A stretch of DNA of 64,000 nt from Bacteroidetes bacterium GWF2_41_31 (lineage in GTDB: Bacteria; Bacteroidota; Bacteroidia; Bacteroidales; F082). Under the pieces are notes generated by a model. The model searched no databases. It saw only the letters and a program-made list of their open reading frames with translations, and was not told the origin of the DNA. The DNA lies in NCBI GenBank assembly GCA_001769215.1, contig MEOL01000035.1:117847-181846 (forward strand), in the 5' to 3' direction. The position numbers and the translations under genes are program-made. Every line of letters begins with the position of its first letter. The first letter of the stretch is position 1. Below are positions 33,782-41,752 of this stretch, one piece after another.

Positions 33782-36028
33782 ATGAAAACAAGAAGAGAGT
33801 TTATAAAAATATCAGCTGTAGGTGCCGGTGCGGCGGCAATTGGCCTTAGCACTATCAATATTGCAGGGCTCAAACTGGCCAATGCCGCCAACGATCAAAC
33901 GGCGGTAAGCGACGAAGAAATGACGTCCTTTCCAACCTATTGCGAAGTGTGCTTCTGGAAATGCGCCGGATGGACTTATGTTGACAAACATAAAAACATC
34001 CGCAAGATCATTGGCAACAAAGAGGATCCGCACTGTAATGGCCGCCTTTGCCCAAGGGGCACCGGTGGTGTGGGTATGTATACTGATGAAGATCGGTTAA
34101 AAACCCCACTCATCCGCGAGACTGTAAATGGAGAACAGGTTTTTAGAAAAGCCTCCTGGAAAGAAGCACTGAATTTGGTAGCTTCGAAAATGAAAGACGT
34201 GGCAGACAAATACGGACCTGAATCCTTTGCTTTATTTAATCATGGAGCACCGGGAGAACATTTTAAACACCTTTTGCACGCTTACGGAAGCGAAAATGAA
34301 GGCGAGCCTGCCTGGGCTCAGTGCCGTGGCCCAAGAGAAGTAGGTTTCTCAGCAACCTTCGGAAGCTGGATTGGATCCCCGGAGCCAACCGACATTCGCG
34401 ACACAAACTGTCTTGTTTTAATTGGTTCGCATATTGGTGAAAACATGCACAATGGCCAGGTTCAGGAAGTAGCAGATATCATTGGTAGAAATGCAACAAT
34501 CATTACAGTTGATCCCCGATTAAGTACTGTGGCCAGCAAATCAAAATACTGGCTGCCTATAAAACCAGCTACCGACCTGGCACTGTTGCTTTCATGGATT
34601 CATGTGTTAATATTTGAAGGCCTGTATAACAAAGATTATGTAGAGCAATACACCATGGGCTTCGAACAGCTAAAGGAGCATGTAAAAGACATGACACCCG
34701 AATGGGCCTATGGTATTACAACTATAGAACCTTCCATTATCAGAAAAACTGCCCGTGAAATGGCCAATGCAGCACCAGCTGTTATTGTACATCCGGGACG
34801 CCACGTAGTTTGGTATGGTGACGACAGCCAGCGAGAACGTGCCATTGCCATTTTAAATGCGCTCCTGGGTTCATGGGGGAAAAGAGGCGGGTTCTATTTT
34901 AAAGAAGCCATCTCTGTCCCAAAATATCCGCACCCACAATATCCTCATGCCGAATGGAGCTGGAAAGATAACCTGGACGGAAAGTATCCCCTTTCCTCTA
35001 TGGCTATTACAACCGAGCTTTTAGCAGCCTCTATTCCTGAGTTTGGATATAAGCATCCAATAAAAGCATGGATGGTGGCCGGAACAAATCTCCCATTGAC
35101 AATACCTAACAAAGAGCTATTTAAAACAGCAGCAGAAGCGGTTGAATTTATTGTAGTTGTAGATACCATGCCCATGGACATCACCGGATATGCGGATGTC
35201 GTTCTCCCTGAATGTACCTACCTGGAACGCTACGACACAATACGAGCAGCGCCACATCGTGAACCAAACATTGCGCTACGTATGCCGGCAGTGGAACCAA
35301 AATACGAAACAAAACCATCGTGGTGGATAGCAAAACAACTGGGCGAACGCCTGGGATTAGGCGATTTTTTTGATTACGATGATTTCTCAGAAGTTCTTGA
35401 TTGGCAATTAAAAAAAATGGGTACTTCACTGGATGAGATGAAAAAGATTGGCATTAAGATGTTCGACCGAAAGTCAGGACCTCTCTATCTTGCTGATGGT
35501 GAAGAATACCATTTTAATACAAACAGTGGAAAAATAGAACTTTACTCAACCGAATTTGCCGAATTGGGATTCGATCCCATGCCGAAATTCACCAAGCACC
35601 CGGAACCAGAAGACGGCTTTTACCGGTTAATATATGGTCGGGCACCCATGCATACCTTTTCACGTACCTCGAACAACCACAACTTGTTTGATTTGATGAA
35701 TGAAAATTCCGTTTGGATCAATCCAAAAGTAGCGGAATTGTGGGATCTTAAAACAGGTCAAAAAATATGGCTTCAAAACCAGGATGGAATTGTTTCTACA
35801 TTTCCGATCAAAGTACGTGTTACGGAGCGAATCAGATGGGACTCAGTCTATATGGTTCATGGTTTCGGACACGACAATAAAAAACTTACACGCACCTTTG
35901 GAAGAGGAGCAAGTGACACACAATTAATTACAAACGTTATGGTGGATCCAATGATGGGAGGAACCGGAATGAGGGGGAATTTTGTGACCTTCATTACAGA
36001 AAACCCTGGAAAGGAGGCTGAAGCATGA
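33782..36028 (+). CDS. Molybdopterin catalytic subunit, polysulfide/thiosulfate reductase (PsrA/PhsA) type
   Basis: 748 aa from ATG 33782, the start of a twin-arginine signal (KTRREFIK); an ATG at 33761 would add seven residues. The [4Fe-4S] site is CEVCFWKC...CPRG (about 52-95). The molybdopterin oxidoreductase domains follow, with a probable Cys ligand in AWAQCRGPREVG (about 175-185), and a C-terminal MoCo-binding domain (about 620-748). Size and partners (4-cluster ferredoxin, NrfD protein) match PsrA/PhsA rather than the larger TtrA. Likely periplasmic reduction of polysulfide, thiosulfate or tetrathionate; the substrate is not fixed by sequence. tatC lies 5 kb downstream. Confidence 0.92.
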   Translation: MKTRREFIKISAVGAGAAAIGLSTINIAGLKLANAANDQTAVSDEEMTSFPTYCEVCFWKCAGWTYVDKHKNIRKIIGNKEDPHCNGRLCPRGTGGVGMYTDEDRLKTPLIRETVNGEQVFRKASWKEALNLVASKMKDVADKYGPESFALFNHGAPGEHFKHLLHAYGSENEGEPAWAQCRGPREVGFSATFGSWIGSPEPTDIRDTNCLVLIGSHIGENMHNGQVQEVADIIGRNATIITVDPRLSTVASKSKYWLPIKPATDLALLLSWIHVLIFEGLYNKDYVEQYTMGFEQLKEHVKDMTPEWAYGITTIEPSIIRKTAREMANAAPAVIVHPGRHVVWYGDDSQRERAIAILNALLGSWGKRGGFYFKEAISVPKYPHPQYPHAEWSWKDNLDGKYPLSSMAITTELLAASIPEFGYKHPIKAWMVAGTNLPLTIPNKELFKTAAEAVEFIVVVDTMPMDITGYADVVLPECTYLERYDTIRAAPHREPNIALRMPAVEPKYETKPSWWIAKQLGERLGLGDFFDYDDFSEVLDWQLKKMGTSLDEMKKIGIKMFDRKSGPLYLADGEEYHFNTNSGKIELYSTEFAELGFDPMPKFTKHPEPEDGFYRLIYGRAPMHTFSRTSNNHNLFDLMNENSVWINPKVAELWDLKTGQKIWLQNQDGIVSTFPIKVRVTERIRWDSVYMVHGFGHDNKKLTRTFGRGASDTQLITNVMVDPMMGGTGMRGNFVTFITENPGKEAEA

Positions 36029-36558
36029 GATACGCAATGGCAATTGACACAAAAAAATGTGTCGGGTGCAGTGACTGTGTTGTAGCCTGTCAAACTGAGA
36101 ACAATGTTCCTCATGGCTATTGCCGTGACTGGATTGTTGAAAATGTTAGCGGAGCCTATCCAATTGTAGAAATTGAACTCCGTTCTGAGCGATGCAATCA
36201 TTGTGAAAATGCACCCTGTGTGCGCTGCTGCCCTACAGGAGCAAGTCATACAGTTGAAGGCGGAATTGTGATGGTTACCCACGATGAATGTATTGGTTGT
36301 GGTGCTTGTATTCAATCGTGTCCTTACGATGCACGGTATTCACATCCGGATGGATATGTGGATAAATGTACATTTTGTCAGCACCGCCTGGAAAAAGGTC
36401 AAAACACTGCTTGTGTAGATGTATGCCCAACAAAATGTTTACATTTTGGCGACATCGAAGATCCCTACAGTGATGTTTCGCTGGCACTTAAAAACAGATC
36501 ATGGAAAGTGTTAGCCCCTGAGGCAGGTACCAAACCACAGTTATATTTCCTTACATAA
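36025..36558 (+). CDS. Four-cluster ferredoxin subunit (PsrB/PhsB type)
   Basis: 177 aa with the four [4Fe-4S] cysteine sets of the DMSO-reductase-family B subunit: CVGCSDCVVAC, CNHCENAPCVRCC, CIGCGACIQSC and CTFCQHR...CVDVC. It carries electrons between the membrane subunit and the Mo subunit and has no signal peptide of its own, as expected for co-export with the Tat-targeted A subunit. The start overlaps the A-subunit stop by 4 bases (ATGA). Confidence 0.95.
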   Translation: MRYAMAIDTKKCVGCSDCVVACQTENNVPHGYCRDWIVENVSGAYPIVEIELRSERCNHCENAPCVRCCPTGASHTVEGGIVMVTHDECIGCGACIQSCPYDARYSHPDGYVDKCTFCQHRLEKGQNTACVDVCPTKCLHFGDIEDPYSDVSLALKNRSWKVLAPEAGTKPQLYFLT

Positions 36559-36576
36559 ATCCTAAAGCGCACAAGA

Positions 36577-37518
36577 ATGAAAGAAGAATTATTTATTAGT
36601 GGTCGCGATATCCCGAACATTGACCCTTTTCTAAATATCTGGCACTGGCAAATCCCACTCTATCTTTACCTGGGAGGCATTGCCGCCGGTATCATGTTTT
36701 TTGCAGGATTATTTACCATTATGGGTAAGGAAAAAGAAATGGCAACAACAGTTAAATGGGCGCCATTTTTAGTGCCAATAGCCTTAGTCCTTGGGCTTTT
36801 TGCTCTTTTCCTCGATTTAAAACATGAGATGTATTTTTGGCGGCTTTATACTACCGTACGAATGGGATCACCCATGTCGTGGGGAGCCTGGACACTGATG
36901 CTTGTGACACCTCTTTCGATGATATGGTCTGCTACTTACCTTAAAGAGGCCGTTCCAAACTGGAATTGGAAATTTAAATTGATAGAACAAACCATCGGAT
37001 TTTTTACCAAAAAAAGGAGAGAAATGGCCTGGGCGATGATGTTTTTAGCTGTTGTACTGGGCGTTTATACAGGTATATTACTTTCTGCGTTCAATGCACG
37101 ACCCTTATGGAACACTTCTATTTTAGGACCCTTGTTTCTTGTTTCCGGACTGTCGACCGGACTGGCTACAATCATCTGGATGTCGAAAAACAAAACAGAA
37201 AGACGGATAATGAGCCAGATTGACATCGTCCTTATTGCCGTTGAGTTATTTTTAATCGTGCATTTGTTCATGGGTTTCCTTTCAGCTACCGCAGTTCAAG
37301 TGGAAGCAGCCGAGCTGTTTCTCGGAGGTCAATTCACTGTTACCTTTTGGGTTTTTGTCGTTATCCTTGGACTTGCATTCCCGGCAGTTCTCGAAATACT
37401 TGAATTGAGGGGATTTCATATCCCTATCTGGATTCCTGCCTTGCTTATTCTTTTTGGCGGCCTTGTATTTAGGTTTGTTATGGTTGAAGCAGGACAAATT
37501 ACGCGCTATCTGTATTAA
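36577..37518 (+). CDS. NrfD/PsrC-type quinol-interacting membrane subunit
   Basis: 313 aa with about eight membrane helices. The N-terminus (WHWQIPLYLYLGGIAAG) matches NrfD/PsrC proteins, which oxidise menaquinol and pass electrons to the ferredoxin subunit. It follows the ferredoxin gene after 18 bases and completes a Psr-type ABC enzyme. Whether it pumps protons cannot be said. Confidence 0.93.
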   Translation: MKEELFISGRDIPNIDPFLNIWHWQIPLYLYLGGIAAGIMFFAGLFTIMGKEKEMATTVKWAPFLVPIALVLGLFALFLDLKHEMYFWRLYTTVRMGSPMSWGAWTLMLVTPLSMIWSATYLKEAVPNWNWKFKLIEQTIGFFTKKRREMAWAMMFLAVVLGVYTGILLSAFNARPLWNTSILGPLFLVSGLSTGLATIIWMSKNKTERRIMSQIDIVLIAVELFLIVHLFMGFLSATAVQVEAAELFLGGQFTVTFWVFVVILGLAFPAVLEILELRGFHIPIWIPALLILFGGLVFRFVMVEAGQITRYLY

Positions 37519-37536
37519 TATTAAAAGTTTTTGAAC

Positions 37537-38073
37537 ATGAATCAAGAAATAGATATTCAAGATCGACCAAAATACATCAATCCGTATTTTGGCGGGGTAC
37601 TGCTCGGACTGGTGTTATTAATCACATTTTATATCACAGGAAGAGGATTGGGTGCCAGCGGCGCTGTTAAAAGTGCAGTAGTGACTACAGTTGATAAAGT
37701 AGCACCTGACCATGCTGAGCAAAATACTTACATGAAAGCCTTTATTACCGATGACCATTCTCCCATGTTCAACTGGTTGGTTTTTGAGTCGTTTGGTATT
37801 TTTATCGGAGGTTTACTTTCGGGGGCTCTCTTTGGCAGAATTAAAAAACTGCGCATCGAAAAATCGCCCAGCATTACTAACAAAACAAGGCTTTTTGCTG
37901 CTGGTATCGGAGGCATTTTGTTTGGTATCGGAAGCCAATTTGGAAGAGGTTGCTCCAGCGGAGCCGCACTCAGTGGAACGGCCTCGTCCTCCTTTGGAGG
38001 ATTGCTGGTGATGCTCCTTATGTTTGGCACCGGCTACCTGGTTGCTTACTTTTTCAGAAAATTATGGATTTAG
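37537..38073 (+). CDS. YeeE/YedE-family sulfur transporter, half-size protein 1
   Basis: 178 aa from ATG 37537. Membrane helices at about 16-34, 80-98, 117-136 and 150-172. The signature GSQFGRGCSSGAALSG (about 128-143) holds the conserved cysteine of the YeeE/YedE (TsuA/PmpA) family, which moves thiosulfate or related sulfur species across the inner membrane. At half the size of TsuA, it should pair with the next gene product. Located directly after the Psr ABC genes. Confidence 0.88.
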   Translation: MNQEIDIQDRPKYINPYFGGVLLGLVLLITFYITGRGLGASGAVKSAVVTTVDKVAPDHAEQNTYMKAFITDDHSPMFNWLVFESFGIFIGGLLSGALFGRIKKLRIEKSPSITNKTRLFAAGIGGILFGIGSQFGRGCSSGAALSGTASSSFGGLLVMLLMFGTGYLVAYFFRKLWI

Positions 38074-38095
38074 TCATTTAAAAAAAGATAAAACT

Positions 38096-38698
38096 ATGGG
38101 ACCTTTAATACCACAGGGAATAATACCAATGGGTTGGGATTTTGTGATCGCTCTGTTAATAGGCATCGCTTTTGGGTTTGTATTGGAAGCCTCCGGATTT
38201 TCCTCCTCACGAAACATTACAGGCGTATTTTACGGGTATAACTTTGTCGTTCTGCGTGTATTTTTTACCGCCGTTGTGGTGGCCATGATTGGACTTCAGT
38301 ACTTTGATTATTTCGGATGGATCGACCTGAATCAGATTTATGTGCTTCCAACTTTCTTAAGCCCCATGATTGTGGGAGCCATTATTATGGGCGTTGGATT
38401 TGTTTTAGGCGGATTTTGTCCCGGAACAAGTTATACTGCCATCGCCATTGGCAAAATCGACGCCATGGTATTTACGGGCGGTTTGTTTTTAGGGATATTT
38501 TTGTTTTCTGAATTTTTCCCGTTTTTTGAGCAGTTCTACTATTCGGGAAATATGGGCAGCATCACCATCGGAGAATTTTTCGGAATTTCGAATAACCTGG
38601 TCACCCTTATTTTTGTTGTTATTGCAGTAATTGCCTTTTACGTTACCTGGCGTATCGAACTCCGCGTAAGGAAAAACATGACTCAATATAAATTCTAA
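38096..38698 (+). CDS. YeeE/YedE-family sulfur transporter, half-size protein 2
   Basis: 200 aa from ATG 38096 (MGPLIPQG); upstream in-frame codons overlap the previous gene. Five or so membrane helices, with the family motif GFVLGGFCPGTSYTA (about 102-116) and a first-half LEASGFSSSRN. Together with the preceding protein this gives the two cysteine-bearing halves that are fused in TsuA and separate in PmpA/PmpB pairs. Confidence 0.88.
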   Translation: MGPLIPQGIIPMGWDFVIALLIGIAFGFVLEASGFSSSRNITGVFYGYNFVVLRVFFTAVVVAMIGLQYFDYFGWIDLNQIYVLPTFLSPMIVGAIIMGVGFVLGGFCPGTSYTAIAIGKIDAMVFTGGLFLGIFLFSEFFPFFEQFYYSGNMGSITIGEFFGISNNLVTLIFVVIAVIAFYVTWRIELRVRKNMTQYKF

Positions 38699-38702
38699 TT
38701 CG

Positions 38703-39314
38703 ATGAATAAAAATTATATTATCCTGATGGGAATCCTCATTCTGCTCGCGGCCGGATTGTTGGTATTGCCCTTAAAGAACAACTCCAAACAGCTTGATCC
38801 TGAAGTGCTGATGTGGGATATTGTTCAACCTACACGTTACGTTTCTACCGATGAGGTGGCCAAGATGATCATCGAGCACGATCCTTTGCTGGTGATGGTT
38901 GATGTGAGATCGGCAGAAGATTTTCAGTTATTTTCATTAACCAATGCCATTAACTTCCCCCTCGACAGTCTGGCTTTGGATGACGCAAAATCTGCGTTGA
39001 CTTTTAATAAAAGAAATATGGTATTCTACTCAAACGATGACCTTAAATCAGATCAGGCGTGGGTGATTGCCAAACGATTGGGGTTGAAGAATATTTATGT
39101 GCTCAAAGGTGGTTTAAACCGTTGGATACAAACCATTATTCAGCCCGAAGCACCTGCAGAAACTGCCTCCGAAGCCGAGTTTAACTTGTATGCTTTCCGC
39201 CAGGGAGCCAGCCAGTACTTTACTGGTGGGTCAATCAGCATCGATCAAAGTCCGCAAGCGGAAATAGTTGTATCCAGAAAGAAAAAAGCCAAGGCAGCTG
39301 AAGGGGGTTGTTAA
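38703..39314 (+). CDS. Membrane-anchored rhodanese-fold protein without catalytic Cys, C-terminal Gly-Gly-Cys
   Basis: 203 aa. An N-terminal signal anchor (about 5-23) leaves the rhodanese-like domain (about 45-150, DVRSAEDF...) outside the inner membrane. At the active-site loop the sequence is FYSNDDLKSDQ, with Ser in place of the catalytic Cys. A linker and a basic tail end KKKAKAAEGGC, making the last residue the only candidate sulfur carrier. It starts 4 bases after the transporter gene. The companion gene at 39335 has the same design. Confidence 0.85.
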   Translation: MNKNYIILMGILILLAAGLLVLPLKNNSKQLDPEVLMWDIVQPTRYVSTDEVAKMIIEHDPLLVMVDVRSAEDFQLFSLTNAINFPLDSLALDDAKSALTFNKRNMVFYSNDDLKSDQAWVIAKRLGLKNIYVLKGGLNRWIQTIIQPEAPAETASEAEFNLYAFRQGASQYFTGGSISIDQSPQAEIVVSRKKKAKAAEGGC

Positions 39315-39334
39315 TCATTCAAATAAATGAAATT

Positions 39335-39979
39335 ATGCACGTACACGAATTAAATCCAAAGAAAACGATGGTCACCATGATCATCTTTGTCATCGTTATT
39401 ATAATTGGTTTGGTTACCCTTTCCAAACCACGATTGAATTACGCAATCACTCCCGAAGAAACAGTCATGTTAGCCGGTTCGGAAGAAGGTTTCTTCTATC
39501 CATACGAGCTGGAGGATATCCTGGATAAAACCATCGATACCATTGTTTTGGTCGACATCCGCAACACATTCCAGTTTGGCAGGGGTCATATTCCGGGAGC
39601 CGAAAATATTTCAGCAGTAGAATTAATCTCCAAAGAAAACATCAAGAGGCTGGAAGCACTTAAAGATGCCGGTCAGGTAGTGCTTATATACGGTAATAAC
39701 CTGGTGGAAGCCAACGGACCCTATATGTTATTGCGTCAAATTGGTTTCGATAATGTAAAGGTTCTCATGGGAGGATATTCTTATTATAATGTATGGAAAG
39801 ATAAGCTGGGCGACTCCTACAGCGATGATTCGTATTTTATTGGCAATGCTCAATACGACTATGCTGAAGTGGCTAAAGGCAGCTCTGTTTCAAACAATGA
39901 CAATGGTGCTCCCGAACCAAAGGCTAATGTTGCTGTTGAGCGCAAGAAAAAAAACAAGGCTGTAGAAGGTGGTTGTTAA
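39335..39979 (+). CDS. Second membrane-anchored rhodanese-fold protein without catalytic Cys, C-terminal Gly-Gly-Cys
   Basis: 214 aa from ATG 39335 (MHVHELNPKK); an upstream open frame would overlap the preceding gene. Signal anchor (about 13-31), rhodanese-like fold (about 60-165: DIRNTFQFGRGHIPGAENIS) and an active-site loop IYGNNLVEA in which Gly replaces Cys. The tail ends KKKNKAVEGGC, almost the same as its neighbour's, although the domains between differ. Last gene of the Psr operon; no strong terminator is seen before the convergent regulator 4. Confidence 0.85.
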   Translation: MHVHELNPKKTMVTMIIFVIVIIIGLVTLSKPRLNYAITPEETVMLAGSEEGFFYPYELEDILDKTIDTIVLVDIRNTFQFGRGHIPGAENISAVELISKENIKRLEALKDAGQVVLIYGNNLVEANGPYMLLRQIGFDNVKVLMGGYSYYNVWKDKLGDSYSDDSYFIGNAQYDYAEVAKGSSVSNNDNGAPEPKANVAVERKKKNKAVEGGC

Positions 39980-39993
39980 CTACTCACTTCTGA

Positions 39994-40689
39994 TTATCCA
40001 TTTTTTGATACTGTTACCAATCGCTGGTAATCACGAATCCGAATATTTTTTCCGGTAATATCGATGATACCATCTTTACGGAATTCGGATAATGTGCGGA
40101 TGGTATTTTCCGTTGTCATGGAGATCATTTCACCCACTTCGCGCCGGGTAATTGGCATCTTGAATTCATAACTCTTAAATATCCTGTCGGCCAACATGAG
40201 TAAAACATAAGCAACTCTGCCGCGCACTTGTTTTTGGTTGAGATCGAACTGAATGGCGATCATCTCTTCTGACATTTTGCTTATCCTATTCAATAACCGA
40301 AGCGAAAACTGGTGATTTGATTTGATCACACTTTTCATGGCCGAAAGCTTGATTTCGCACACCTGGGTTTCCTCTATAGCGGCTACAGAATAATTGTACA
40401 AACTACCAGAAAAAACACTTAATAAATTAATAAACTCACCAGGACGACTAATCCCGAGGATGTGGTCTTTCCCATATTTATCTGTTTTGTAAATCTTTAC
40501 AAGGCCCTTTCGCAAATACATAAACGACTGGATCTTCTGACCTTCTTTTTTTAATATCTCACCTTTGACGCACAGATACTCCATTCTCGAATCATTTACT
40601 ATTTTGTGTTCAACCTCAGATAGCTTATCAAACAAAAGCTTTCTATAAATACATGTACTACACGATTCAATTTCACTTATTCTTTTCAT
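39994..40689 (-). CDS. Crp/Fnr-family regulator 4
   Basis: 231 aa from ATG 40689 (MKRISEIESC); a TTG at 40719 would add ten residues. Cys10 and Cys13 (CSTC) form a CxxC before the beta-roll (about 35-145), followed by a winged helix (ITRREVGEMISMTTENTIRTL). It is convergent with the Psr operon and divergent from tatC. Fourth Crp/Fnr protein in 17 kb; the four are clear relatives but not near-identical. Confidence 0.9.
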   Translation of the reverse strand: MKRISEIESCSTCIYRKLLFDKLSEVEHKIVNDSRMEYLCVKGEILKKEGQKIQSFMYLRKGLVKIYKTDKYGKDHILGISRPGEFINLLSVFSGSLYNYSVAAIEETQVCEIKLSAMKSVIKSNHQFSLRLLNRISKMSEEMIAIQFDLNQKQVRGRVAYVLLMLADRIFKSYEFKMPITRREVGEMISMTTENTIRTLSEFRKDGIIDITGKNIRIRDYQRLVTVSKNG

Positions 40690-40874
40690 GGCGTTGGTCG
40701 ATTCCTTTAAAGTAGACAAAACTTAGTTTTATGTTGTGGCATGTCAAAAGTATGCATTTTTTCATACTAAACAACAATTTTGATTTTGCCAATAGAATCT
40801 ACAAGTGGCAGTTGAAAAAAAAGAAGGTGTTTGCAAACATTTATTTTTGAGGCTCATTCATTCCAAGGTTTTGC

Positions 40875-40882
40875 TAATTTTG
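40875..40882 (+). promoter_or_regulatory. -7 box (TAATTTTG) of tatC
   Basis: TAATTTTG lies 16 bases before the ATG at 40898. It supports that start over an in-frame ATG at 40805, which lies upstream of the box. Confidence 0.5.
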
Positions 40883-40897
40883 GATTTTTATTTAAAG

Positions 40898-41731
40898 ATG
40901 GAAGAAGTAAAATCAAAAAAGAAGGTTAAAACGGAAAAAGTAATGACCTTTTGGGATCATTTGGAGGAGTTGCGTTGGCATATTCTTCGGTCACTCATCG
41001 CGGTAGTTATCATCGCAGTTGTCGCTTTTTCGAACCGGGTATTTATTTTCGATTATGTTATTCTCGGGCCGAGCACCTCCGATTTTATTACAAATCGTCT
41101 GTTATGTATGGCCGGACAATGGTTAAATATAGATGCCTTGTGTATAAAAGACATGAAGTTGCAAATCATCAACATTAGCATGTCGGGGCAATTTCTTACC
41201 CACATGTATATTTCGATGGTTGCGGGTTTTATTTTGGCATTTCCTTATGTACTTTGGGAAACATGGCGGTTCATCAGACCGGCGATGCACGAAAATGAGC
41301 GAAAATATTCTACCGGGGGAGTAATCATCAGTTCTTTTTTATTCCTCCTTGGTGTACTATTCAGCTATTTTTTAATCGTTCCTTTGACCGTAAATTTTCT
41401 GGGGACCTATCAGGTGAGCGAACGTGTCCTCAACCAAATCTCACTTACTTCCTACATCAGCACGGTGGTTTCGGTTACATTTGCTGTTGGGGTAGCCTTC
41501 GAATTGCCAATACTTGTTTTTTTTCTGACTAAAATTGGAATTCTTACTTCCAGCTTTATGATTAATAAACGAAAATACATGTATGTCATTTTGCTCATTG
41601 TGGCCGCGATCATCACTCCTCCTGATGTATTTAGTCAAATTCTGGTGGTGATCCCTTTGATTGGGTTGTATGAATTATCTATTGCCGTGGCGAAAAGTGT
41701 CGAGAAAAAAAACCACGAGGCTATTGATTAA
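40898..41731 (+). CDS. tatC: Twin-arginine translocase subunit TatC
   Basis: 277 aa from ATG 40898. Six membrane helices with the TatC hallmarks FWDHLEELRWHILRSL at the N-terminus and FIRPAMHENERKY in the first cytoplasmic loop. TatC recognises twin-arginine signals; the Mo subunit encoded at 33782 has one. No tatA/B gene is adjacent. Placement at the end of the island suggests it travels with, or is regulated alongside, the reductase. Confidence 0.95.
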   Translation: MEEVKSKKKVKTEKVMTFWDHLEELRWHILRSLIAVVIIAVVAFSNRVFIFDYVILGPSTSDFITNRLLCMAGQWLNIDALCIKDMKLQIINISMSGQFLTHMYISMVAGFILAFPYVLWETWRFIRPAMHENERKYSTGGVIISSFLFLLGVLFSYFLIVPLTVNFLGTYQVSERVLNQISLTSYISTVVSVTFAVGVAFELPILVFFLTKIGILTSSFMINKRKYMYVILLIVAAIITPPDVFSQILVVIPLIGLYELSIAVAKSVEKKNHEAID

Positions 41732-41752
41732 TCAAAAACAAACACCGCTCGT

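Noticed and set aside
33782..37518. Tetrathionate reductase TtrABC
   Set aside because: The Mo subunit is only about 750 aa and the order A-B-C with a four-cluster ferredoxin fits Psr/Phs better; no TtrR/TtrS two-component genes are present.
36025..39979. YTD-type sulfur disproportionation cluster (YedE, TusA, DsrE)
   Set aside because: YeeE/YedE proteins are present, but no TusA- or DsrE-like gene is in the window, so disproportionation is not supported by that marker.
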